NCBI GenBank assembly: GCA_023423855.1
Contig: JAFAEU010000293.1
Location: 1 to 6,689 of the forward strand
DNA from: Pseudomonadota bacterium
Lineage (GTDB): Bacteria > Pseudomonadota > Gammaproteobacteria > Xanthomonadales > Xanthomonadaceae
DNA: 6,689 nt
Reading direction: 5' to 3'
Shown here: piece after piece, positions 1 through 5,291 of the stretch
How positions within the stretch are numbered: the stretch's first letter is position 1
How the letters are laid out: the number at the start of each line of letters is the position of its first letter
Translations under genes and position numbers: made by a program
The notes under the pieces: model-generated
The model's input: the letters and a program-made list of their open reading frames with translations, nothing else
What the model was told of the DNA's origin: nothing
Database searches by the model: none

Positions 1-1244
1 ATCCACGACACGCCCGAGATCGCGATGCCCCAGCCCATGCGCCGCAGCGCGGTGACGGTGAAGCCCATGCGCCGCAGGGCCGGGTACAGCACCAGGTTGT
101 TGAACGGGATCAGCAGCATCACCAGCAGCGGGTTGAGCGCCTGCATCTGCGCCGGCTCCTTGACCAGCCAGCTCGGCCACCACCACTGCTCGTGCGGGAC
201 GACCATGGCGTTGCCCTGGATGATCCAGGTCGAGGCCTTCTGGTCGAACAGCGACCAGAACGGGGTCACCAGCGCGAACACGATCAGGATGCGCAGCACC
301 GCGCGCACGCCGTCCACCGCGGCGTCCGGATGCCGTCCGCGCGCGCGTTCGAGCTGCAGCGAGGCGCCCCAGCCGCCGAACGCGATCAGCACGCCCAGCG
401 CCAGGCAGGCGGTGATCACGAAGCCGAACGAGTCCGGCCACCACGGCAGGTCCGCGCCCACCGCCTTCAGCGCCCACAGCGCCAGCATCAGCACCGCCAC
501 CACGATCCCGCCCCACGCCACCAGCGCGCCGGCATTGCCCTGCCCGGGCCGGCGCTCGCGCAGCGCGGTGCGGATGACGTTGAGGAAGGAATCGGGATCG
601 TTGCCCGACGGCGGCACGTTGACGTACTGCCTGCGGCCCGCCCAGAAGATCACCGTGGCGATGAACATCAGCACGCCGGGAATGCCGAACGCCACCGCCG
701 GCCCGAAGTTGCGCAGCAGCAGCGGCGCGAACAGCGAGGCGAAGAACGAGCCGAAATTGATGATCCAGTAGAACGCGTCGAAGACGACCTTGGCCTTGTC
801 CTTGTTGCTCTGGTCGAACTGGTCGCCGCAGAACGAGACCACCAGCGGCTTGATGCCGCCCGAGCCCAGCGCGATCAGGAACAGGCCGGTGAAGAACCCG
901 GTGCGGTTGCCCTCGAACAGGGCCAGGCAGGCGTGGCCCGCGCAGTAGATCAGCGAGAACCAGAGGACGGTGTTGTACTTGCCGAAGAAGCGGTCCGACA
1001 GCCAGCCGCCGAGCAGCGGGAAGAAGTACACGCCGATCACGAAGGTATGGAACACGTCCTTCGCCATCGCCTCGCGCTCGCTGCCCTCGGGCAGGTAGCC
1101 CAGCAGCACCGAGCTGATCAGGAACGGCACCAGGATGTTGCGCATCCCGTAGAAGCTGAACCGCTCGCAGGCCTCGTTGCCGATGATGTACTTGATCTGG
1201 CCGGGCATCCGGCCGGGCGAGGCGGGCGTTGCAGTGGTCGTCAT
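1..1244 (-). CDS. POT/PTR2-family proton-dependent oligopeptide transporter, 3' end beyond window
   Basis: This is an inner-membrane major-facilitator protein that imports di- and tripeptides with protons. The first 414 residues are present; the remainder, probably the last transmembrane helices, lies beyond the left edge. Seen in the sequence: the E-x-x-E-R proton-coupling motif at E24, E27 and R28, followed by FSFYGMR; a motif-A-like GGWLSDRFFGKY at 79-90; the first PTR2 signature around LGSGGIKP (126-133, with conserved K132); the second, FYWIINFGS (158-166); and the TM7 motif FWSLFDQ (329-335), with Asp334 where many relatives have Glu. Hydrophobic helices recur throughout. The ATG at 1242-1244 places the E-x-x-E-R motif at the usual distance from the N-terminus, although no strong Shine-Dalgarno is seen. 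The first Tyr of the usual YYG after E-x-x-E-R is Phe31, a common subgroup variant. The gene diverges from the secreted carboxypeptidase. Family assignment is firm; the exact substrate is unknown. Confidence 0.95.
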   Translation of the reverse strand, partial: MTTTATPASPGRMPGQIKYIIGNEACERFSFYGMRNILVPFLISSVLLGYLPEGSEREAMAKDVFHTFVIGVYFFPLLGGWLSDRFFGKYNTVLWFSLIYCAGHACLALFEGNRTGFFTGLFLIALGSGGIKPLVVSFCGDQFDQSNKDKAKVVFDAFYWIINFGSFFASLFAPLLLRNFGPAVAFGIPGVLMFIATVIFWAGRRQYVNVPPSGNDPDSFLNVIRTALRERRPGQGNAGALVAWGGIVVAVLMLALWALKAVGADLPWWPDSFGFVITACLALGVLIAFGGWGASLQLERARGRHPDAAVDGVRAVLRILIVFALVTPFWSLFDQKASTWIIQGNAMVVPHEQWWWPSWLVKEPAQMQALNPLLVMLLIPFNNLVLYPALRRMGFTVTALRRMGWGIAISGVSW

Positions 1245-1302
1245 GCGGCTGCGGTTCCGGGAGCGTGCTGGAAGCCGGAAGGCTAACCCATCCCGCCGCC
1301 CC

Positions 1303-1338
1303 GTGCCCGTGCATCCGGGACGATAGGCACATGGGCAC
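1303..1338. promoter_or_regulatory. Imperfect palindrome in the divergent transporter/carboxypeptidase spacer
   Basis: The 145-base spacer 1245-1389 must hold the promoters of both divergent genes. Within it, GTGCCCGTGC (1303-1312) faces GCACATGGGCAC (1327-1338). The arms are complementary except for a 2-base bulge, around a 14-base centre. It could be an operator for a shared regulator or a 5'-leader hairpin. No convincing -35/-10 pair was recognised by eye, and in DNA this GC-rich such an inverted repeat may be chance. Confidence 0.25.
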
Positions 1339-1379
1339 CCACGGCCACGCGCTGGCATCATGCGGCACCCTTCCCGCCC

Positions 1380-1383
1380 GGGA
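1380..1383 (+). promoter_or_regulatory. Shine-Dalgarno deciding the carboxypeptidase start
   Basis: GGGA ends 6 bases before the ATG at 1390. It supports that start over the in-frame ATG at 1360, which would put ten polar residues rich in Arg and Pro ahead of an otherwise textbook signal peptide. Confidence 0.5.
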
Positions 1384-1389
1384 CTACGC

Positions 1390-3189
1390 ATGAAGCAGGC
1401 CGTCCTCGCCACCGCCTTCGCCGCGCTGCTCGCGGCCCTGCCCGCCGCCGCGCAGGCGCCGCTGTCCACCGTCGCCGAGCGCAGCGGCTTCGTGAAGACC
1501 GGCCGTTACGACGAGACCATCGCGCTGTGTGTGGCATTCGCGCAGCGCTATCCCGACGCCGTGCGCTGCATCGATTTCGGAACCACGCCCGAAGGCCGGC
1601 CGATGAAAGCGCTGGTGGTCTCGCGCAGCGGCACGCTGACGCCGGAGGACGCGCGCGCCGGTGGGATTCCGGTGGTGCTGATGCAGGGCGGCATCCACGC
1701 CGGCGAGATCGACGGCAAGGACGCGGGCTTCCTCGCCCTGCGCCAGGCGCTGGACGGCGAGGCCGCCGCGGGCGCGCTGGAGCAGCTGGTGTGGCTGTTC
1801 GTGCCGGTGTTCAACGTCGACGGCCACGAGCGCTTCGGCGCCTGGAACCGCCCCAACCAGCGCGGCCCGGAGGAAATGGGCTGGCGCACCACGGCGCAGA
1901 ACTACAACCTCAACCGCGACTACGCCAAGGCCGACTCGCCGGAGATGCAGGCGATGCTGCGCCTGGTCGAGGCCTGGGATCCGATCGCCGCCATCGACCT
2001 GCACGCCACCGACGGCGCCCAGTTCGAGCACGACATCTCGATCCAGGTCGAGCCGCTGCATGCGGGCGACGACGCACTGCGCAAAGCCGGCCTCGCCCTG
2101 CGCGAGCGCACCATCGCCGACCTCGCCGCGCAGGGCTCGCTGCCGCTGGCCTTCTATCCCTCGTTCGAGGACTACCAGGACCCGGCCTCCGGCTTCGAGG
2201 ACGGCGTCTCGCCGCCGCGCTTTTCCACCGGCTACTTCCTGCTGCGCAACCGCCTGGCGATGCTGGTCGAGACGCATTCGTGGAAGGAGTACCCGGTGCG
2301 CGTGCGCATCACCCGCAACACCATCGTCTCGATCCTCGACCAGATCGCTGCGCACGGCCGCGACTGGATGGTGCTGGCGAAGGCCGCCGACGCGCGCGAC
2401 CTCGCCGGTACGCCGGTGGCGCTGGACTACACCGCCACCGAACGCAGCCGCACGATCGATTTCCGCGGCTATGCCTATACGCGCACGCCGTCGGAGATCT
2501 CCGGCGCGCTGATGACGCGCTACGACGAATCCACGCCGCAGGTGTGGAAGGTGCCGCTGCGCGACGAGGTCGTGCCGCGCACGGTGGTCGACGCGCCGCG
2601 CGGCGGCTACATCGTCCCCGCGGCGTTCTCGGACATCGTAGCGGAGAAGCTGGCGCAGCACGGCATCGGGTTCACGCGCATCGGCTGCACCGACATGCAC
2701 AGCTTCAGGCTGTGCGGATTCGACAAACCCGAACCCATGGAGGTGCAGGCATTCCGCGCCAGCAAGACCGGCTTCGGTGCGCAGTCGGTCGAGGGGCACC
2801 AGCGGCTGAGCATCGAAGGCGAATGGAAGCCCGAGCAGCGCGTCGTGCGCGACGGCGCCCTGTTCGTGCCGATCGCGCAGCCGAAGGCACGGCTGGTGAT
2901 GGCCCTGCTCGAACCGCAGGCGCCGGATTCGCTGCTGCAGTGGGGTGTGTTCAACAACGCCTTCGAGCGCAAGGAATACATGGAAGCCTATGTCGCCGAG
3001 GCGGTCGCGCGGGACATGCTGGCGGCCGATCCGGCGCTGAAGGCCGCATTTGAACGACGCCTGCGCGAGGACAAGGCCTTCGCCGACGATCCCTCGGCGC
3101 GCCTGGAGTTCTTCCATCGCCGCCACTCCTCGTGGGACGAGCGGCTGAACCTGTATCCGGTGCTGCGGACGGAGCGGGTGCCGGAGTAG
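1390..3189 (+). CDS. Secreted M14-family zinc metallocarboxypeptidase
   Basis: This 599-residue exported enzyme should remove C-terminal residues from peptides or proteins in the periplasm or outside the cell. Residues 1-23 form a Sec signal peptide: MK, a hydrophobic Ala/Leu core, then a probable cut near AAAQA. The M14 active site is complete: HAGE (103-106) supplies Zn ligands His103 and Glu106; NVDG (142-145) is the usual N-x-D-G block; NLNRDY (173-178) supplies the substrate-carboxylate Arg176; DLHATDG (203-209) gives the third Zn ligand His205; and VETHSW (293-298) contains the likely catalytic Glu294. The enzyme is about twice the length of a simple pancreatic-type catalytic domain. 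Residues from about 320 to 599 form a C-terminal region I do not recognise. Start chosen at ATG 1390, not 1360, from the signal peptide and the GGGA ribosome site. The divergent peptide importer suggests a joint role in peptide use. Catalytic class is firm; specificity is unknown. Confidence 0.93.
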   Translation: MKQAVLATAFAALLAALPAAAQAPLSTVAERSGFVKTGRYDETIALCVAFAQRYPDAVRCIDFGTTPEGRPMKALVVSRSGTLTPEDARAGGIPVVLMQGGIHAGEIDGKDAGFLALRQALDGEAAAGALEQLVWLFVPVFNVDGHERFGAWNRPNQRGPEEMGWRTTAQNYNLNRDYAKADSPEMQAMLRLVEAWDPIAAIDLHATDGAQFEHDISIQVEPLHAGDDALRKAGLALRERTIADLAAQGSLPLAFYPSFEDYQDPASGFEDGVSPPRFSTGYFLLRNRLAMLVETHSWKEYPVRVRITRNTIVSILDQIAAHGRDWMVLAKAADARDLAGTPVALDYTATERSRTIDFRGYAYTRTPSEISGALMTRYDESTPQVWKVPLRDEVVPRTVVDAPRGGYIVPAAFSDIVAEKLAQHGIGFTRIGCTDMHSFRLCGFDKPEPMEVQAFRASKTGFGAQSVEGHQRLSIEGEWKPEQRVVRDGALFVPIAQPKARLVMALLEPQAPDSLLQWGVFNNAFERKEYMEAYVAEAVARDMLAADPALKAAFERRLREDKAFADDPSARLEFFHRRHSSWDERLNLYPVLRTERVPE

Positions 3190-3307
3190 ACCGGAACCTG
3201 CATACGGATCGCACAAGCGACTTCAGCCGTCGATCCCCCTGAGCGCGCGTTTGCCTTCGCTGCTTCGATGGCGGACATTGGGCGCCCCGCACCGGAGGAA
3301 GACCGCC
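3190..3307 (+). other. Spacer between carboxypeptidase and lysozyme-inhibitor lipoprotein
   Basis: This 118-base non-coding gap has no recognisable terminator hairpin with a T run and no strong promoter. TTGCCT (3250-3255), followed 17 bases later by GACATT, is the best sigma70-like pair I see, but the -10 is poor. The downstream gene could have its own promoter here or be read through from the carboxypeptidase gene. Confidence 0.3.
3294..3299 (+). promoter_or_regulatory. Strong Shine-Dalgarno GGAGGA fixing the lipoprotein start
   Basis: GGAGGA lies 8 bases before the ATG at 3308. It decides against an upstream in-frame ATG at 3251, which has no ribosome site and would add 19 residues before the signal sequence. 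Confidence 0.8.
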
Positions 3308-4021
3308 ATGCGTCCCCTGCCTGCCTGTCTCGCCACGTTCCCGCTCCTGCTCGCGCTGGCCGCCTGCAAGCCGGCGCAGGAGACCCCGCCGCCGGCCGCG
3401 GACGCGCCCGTCGACAGTGAAGCACCTGCCGACGCCGCGGCGCCGGCCATGCCGGAAACCGCCACCGCGCGCTTCCGCTGCGGCGACCTGCTGGTCGGCG
3501 CGGTCTTCGACAACAGCGCGGGCAACGTCACGCTGTCGCTCGGCACCCGCCAGGTGCAGCTGCCGCAGGCGGTCGCCGCCTCCGGCGCGCGCTATGCGGA
3601 TGAACAGGGCAACGAGTTCTGGAACAAGGGCGACGAGGCGACCCTGGCGCTCGACGGCGCGAGCCACGCGTGCATCGTCACCGACGAGGCCTCGCCCTGG
3701 GACGAGGCGCGCAGCCGCGGCGTGGCCTTCCGCGGACTGGGCACCGAGCCGTTCTGGTCCCTCGAGGTGGACGGCGGCCCCGCACCGCGGATGCGCCTGG
3801 ACCTGGACATGGGCGAGCGCAAGCTGCTCGTGCCGCAGGTCGCCGCCCTCGACGCGGGCGAAGGCTACGCGGGCAAGGCCGAGGACGGCAGCGACGTCGT
3901 CCTGCGCATCACCCGCGGCGACTGCAGCGACGGCATGAGCGACCAGACCTACCCGGCCGCCATCGGCCTGCAGGTGGGCGAACAGACCTACCGCGGCTGC
4001 GGGGCGTTCCTGCAGGAGTGA
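3308..4021 (+). CDS. Lipoprotein with MliC-type lysozyme-inhibitor domain fused to a COG3650-like domain
   Basis: This 237-residue lipoprotein carries a signal peptide ending in the lipobox L-A-A-C, with lipidated Cys20. Lys21 at position +2 is not an inner-membrane retention Asp, so outer-membrane sorting is likely. An Ala/Pro/acidic linker (about 21-52) precedes a MliC-type domain (about 54-124): FRC with Cys58, SGARY (92-96), FWNKG (104-108) and Cys122, which probably pairs with Cys58. The Ser in SGARY and the Lys in W-x-K-G, here Ser92 and Lys107, are the positions known in MliC/PliC proteins to enter the c-type lysozyme active site. A second domain (about 140-237) has GTEPFW (145-150), CSDGMSD (206-212) and GCG (230-232). 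I associate this pattern with the uncharacterised COG3650; Cys206 and Cys231 may form a disulfide. Expected role: protecting peptidoglycan from host or competitor lysozymes. It lies 58 bases upstream of the RNase gene and may be cotranscribed with it. The MliC call is good; the second domain's function is unknown. Confidence 0.85.
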   Translation: MRPLPACLATFPLLLALAACKPAQETPPPAADAPVDSEAPADAAAPAMPETATARFRCGDLLVGAVFDNSAGNVTLSLGTRQVQLPQAVAASGARYADEQGNEFWNKGDEATLALDGASHACIVTDEASPWDEARSRGVAFRGLGTEPFWSLEVDGGPAPRMRLDLDMGERKLLVPQVAALDAGEGYAGKAEDGSDVVLRITRGDCSDGMSDQTYPAAIGLQVGEQTYRGCGAFLQE

Positions 4022-4079
4022 GCCGGCTCGTCCCGCATCGCGGCCGACGGCAGGTGTCGCCGCGTCCAGATCGAATGGA
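4022..4079 (+). other. Short spacer between lipoprotein and RNase genes
   Basis: These 58 bases show no terminator and no clear promoter, which is compatible with cotranscription. The only ribosome-site-like sequence is GGAA at 4077-4080, which overlaps the annotated ATG and is therefore too close to serve it. The same GGAA sits 5 bases before the in-frame TTG at 4086, a possible alternative start. Confidence 0.35.
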
Positions 4080-4526
4080 ATGCCCTTGAAACGCAATCTT
4101 GTCCCGACACTGCTGCTCGCCGTGGCCCTGGTGGCCGCCGCGCTCTGGCTGCAGCGCGATCGCGAACCCGTCGCGGACGGCGCCGCGCCGCCGCCCGCCG
4201 CGGACAGCAGCACCGCGCGCCACACACCCGCCTCCGCCTGGCCGGCCTTCCTGCCGAAGGAAGCGCGGCCGGTCCTGCGGCGCATCGCCGACGGCGGCCC
4301 GCATCCGTACCGGCAGGACGGCAGTGTGTTCCAGAACCGCGAAGGCCGCCTGCCCTCGCAGCCGCGCGGCTACTATCGCGAATACACCGTGGAGACGCCG
4401 GGGCTGGGGCATCGCGGCGCGCGCCGCATCGTCACCGGCGGGCAACCACCCGCCATGTACTACTACACCGACGACCACTACGACAGCTTCCGGCGCTTCG
4501 AACCGCCGAGGGAACCGGCGCCATGA
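4080..4526 (+). CDS. Barnase/RNase Sa-family guanyl-specific ribonuclease with N-terminal membrane/signal segment
   Basis: This 148-residue protein should cut single-stranded RNA after G via a 2',3'-cyclic phosphate. The basic start MPLKR and a hydrophobic helix (about 7-24) direct it to the membrane. No good signal-peptidase site follows the helix, so a periplasm-facing anchor is as likely as full secretion. A Pro/Ala linker (about 30-52) leads to the catalytic domain (about 55-140). Aligned by eye to RNase Sa, everything needed is present: the guanine-binding loop VFQNRE (83-88, like Sa 36-41), general base Glu101 in YYREYTV (Sa Glu54), Arg112 and Arg116 (Sa Arg65 and Arg69), and His133 in DDHY (Sa His85). 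There is no cysteine at all, so the Sa disulfide is absent. The stop overlaps the barstar start by 4 bases. The start is uncertain: ATG 4080 has no usable Shine-Dalgarno, and TTG 4086 would begin at the KRN of the signal. Enzyme family is near certain; physiological target is unknown. Confidence 0.93.
   Translation: MPLKRNLVPTLLLAVALVAAALWLQRDREPVADGAAPPPAADSSTARHTPASAWPAFLPKEARPVLRRIADGGPHPYRQDGSVFQNREGRLPSQPRGYYREYTVETPGLGHRGARRIVTGGQPPAMYYYTDDHYDSFRRFEPPREPAP
4508..4514 (+). promoter_or_regulatory. Ribosome-binding site for the barstar gene inside the RNase gene
   Basis: GAGGGAA within the last RNase codons lies 8 bases before the barstar ATG at 4523. The inhibitor therefore has its own ribosome site as well as coupling through the ATGA stop/start overlap. 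Confidence 0.6.
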
Positions 4527-4990
4527 CCGAATCCGGCTTCGATCCCGGCCTGTTCGACCCCTCCCTGGCCGGCGTGCACCTGGTCGCCGACGGCGACATG
4601 GCCCTGCTCGACCTCGCCGCCCGCGATGCCGGCCTGCGCGCCACCGCGATCGACCTCGAACACTGCATCGGCAAGCCCGTGCTGCTGCTGCGGATGGCGA
4701 CGGCGCTGGAGGTCCCGCCCGGCAGCGGCCGCAACTGGGACGCGCTTTCGGACCTGCTGCGCGACCTGGGCTGGCTGCCCGCGCCGCAGGGCCACGCCCT
4801 GTTGCTGTCGTCGGCCGGCGACCTGCGCGACGCCGCCCCCGGCGACTACGACACCCTGCTGTCGATCCTGCACGAGGCCGCGGCGTCCTGGGCCGAGGCC
4901 GGCACGCCGTTCTGGGCGTTCATCGGCCTGCCGGACGACGAATTCGACCTGTGCGGGGAACCCTGCCCAAGCGACCCCGGCGCGCAGTAA
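4523..4990 (+). CDS. Barstar-family ribonuclease inhibitor (immunity protein for the upstream RNase)
   Basis: This 155-residue soluble protein without a signal peptide is expected to bind and block the RNase encoded immediately upstream. The barstar core begins near residue 39 (RATAIDLEHC). The key helix reads GRNWDALSDLL (69-79), matching barstar GENLDALWDCL. Asp73 and Asp77 thus correspond to Asp35 and Asp39, the latter being the residue that plugs the barnase active site. Trp38 is replaced by Ser76. Asp110 (DYDTLLSIL) sits where barstar has Glu76. The core ends in a hydrophobic strand, PFWAFIGLP (129-137). Compared with the 89-90-residue Bacillus barstar, there is about a 38-residue N-terminal extension and an acidic C-terminal tail. 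Its ATG overlaps the RNase stop (ATGA), with GAGGGAA upstream, so the two are probably made together. The cytoplasmic inhibitor would protect the cell from RNase molecules not yet exported. Confidence 0.93.
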   Translation: MTESGFDPGLFDPSLAGVHLVADGDMALLDLAARDAGLRATAIDLEHCIGKPVLLLRMATALEVPPGSGRNWDALSDLLRDLGWLPAPQGHALLLSSAGDLRDAAPGDYDTLLSILHEAAASWAEAGTPFWAFIGLPDDEFDLCGEPCPSDPGAQ

Positions 4991-5010
4991 GCTTGCCGCT
5001 CCATTCCAGC

Positions 5011-5015
5011 GGAGG
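5011..5015 (+). promoter_or_regulatory. Shine-Dalgarno GGAGG for the lysine-rich mini-gene
   Basis: A perfect GGAGG ends 5 bases before the ATG at 5021. This is the strongest evidence that the 33-codon frame is translated. Confidence 0.75.
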
Positions 5016-5020
5016 CCGCC

Positions 5021-5122
5021 ATGGCCAAGACCCTCGACAAGCGCAAGGAAGACAAGAAGAAGCCGGAAAAGTCGCTCAAGGAAAAACGGGCGGCGAAGAA
5101 GGAGAAGAAGGCCGGCAAGTGA
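5021..5122 (+). CDS. Lysine-rich 33-residue mini-protein of unknown function
   Basis: This 33-residue reading frame has 14 Lys and 2 Arg against 6 acidic residues, a net charge near +10. It begins MAKTLDKRKEDKKK and ends KKEKKAGK. There is no hydrophobic segment, so it is a cytoplasmic, probably disordered or partly helical, polycation that could bind RNA, DNA or ribosomes. Support for translation: perfect GGAGG at ideal spacing, clean start and stop, only 30 bases after barstar in the same direction, and an intrinsic terminator immediately at its end, making it the last gene of the unit. I do not recognise a characterised family. Similar small Lys-rich proteins are, to my recollection, annotated as hypothetical in related bacteria. 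A role linked to the RNase pair is possible but unsupported. Confidence 0.7.
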   Translation: MAKTLDKRKEDKKKPEKSLKEKRAAKKEKKAGK

Positions 5123-5137
5123 GCCGGCTTTCTTTTT
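5108..5137 (+). terminator. Intrinsic terminator of the lipoprotein-RNase-barstar-mini-protein unit
   Basis: GCCGGC (5111-5116) and GCCGGC (5123-5128) form a 6-bp GC stem. It is extended to 9 bp by A-U, A-U and G-U pairs, with a 6-base loop AAGTGA. TTTCTTTTT (5129-5137) follows. The stem starts inside the last codons of the mini-gene, and the loop contains its TGA stop, so a ribosome reaching the end of the frame would overlap the hairpin. Confidence 0.85.
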
Positions 5138-5155
5138 GGTCTTCTCCCAAGCCGG

Positions 5156-5241
5156 AAAAACCTGTCATTTCGACCGCAGGGAGAAATCCCGTCTCCGGCA
5201 CGTGGGAAGGGAAGATTTCTCCCTGCGGTCGAAATGACAGG
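5156..5241 (-). terminator. Possible terminator for selO formed by the inverted repeat
   Basis: Read on the minus strand, the 28-bp stem is followed after its last GG by five T's (complement of 5156-5160). This resembles an intrinsic terminator about 100 bases past the selO stop. On the plus strand the stem is followed by ATCTTTT, a weaker tract, so bidirectional action is possible. The stem is longer and its loop larger than typical. Confidence 0.4.
5161..5241. repeat. Perfect 28-bp inverted repeat, REP/MITE-like palindromic element
   Basis: The left arm 5161-5188 (starts CCTGTCATTTCGACCG) is the exact reverse complement of the right arm 5214-5241 (ends CGGTCGAAATGACAGG), with a 25-base spacer 5189-5213. 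Composition is less GC-rich than the surrounding genes. Sequences of the TGTCATTTCGA...GAGAAATC type occur, from memory, as abundant dispersed intergenic palindromes in diverse bacterial genomes, often between convergent genes as here. It produces look-alike spurious peptides (HFDRREKS) in several frames. No transposase is present, and no target-site duplication is evident. Confidence 0.85.
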
Positions 5242-5291
5242 ATCTTTTGCGCGTGGGGCGTTCCGCTTCCTCCGCCATGCGCGCCCGGGCA

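Noticed and set aside
32..77. 16-base direct repeat AGCCCATGCGCCGCAG at 32-47 and 62-77 (30-base period)
   Set aside because: It encodes two L-R-R-M-G motifs ten residues apart in a cytoplasmic loop of the POT transporter, a region normally rich in such residues; most likely coding convergence, not a mobile or regulatory repeat.
192..1286. 364-codon plus-strand open frame over the peptide transporter
   Set aside because: His/Arg/Gln/Glu-rich shadow composition; the opposite strand encodes an unmistakable POT transporter.
1384..3216. 610-codon open frame antisense to the carboxypeptidase
   Set aside because: Mirror frame of a high-GC gene; Arg/His/Gly-rich composition without any domain, while the sense frame has a full M14 active site and signal peptide.
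3250..3278. TTGCCT and GACATT as a sigma70 promoter for the lipoprotein gene
   Set aside because: Spacing is 17 but the -10 matches only three of six positions; too weak to call as a promoter.
4075..4089. Five-codon mini-frame ATG-GAA-TGC-CCT-TGA overlapping the RNase start
   Set aside because: Could be an attenuating upstream frame, but it has no ribosome site of its own and is too short to distinguish from chance.
4080..4990. Classical type II toxin-antitoxin module
   Set aside because: The toxin precedes the antitoxin, carries an export/membrane segment, and the inhibitor has no DNA-binding domain; an exported RNase with immunity protein fits better.
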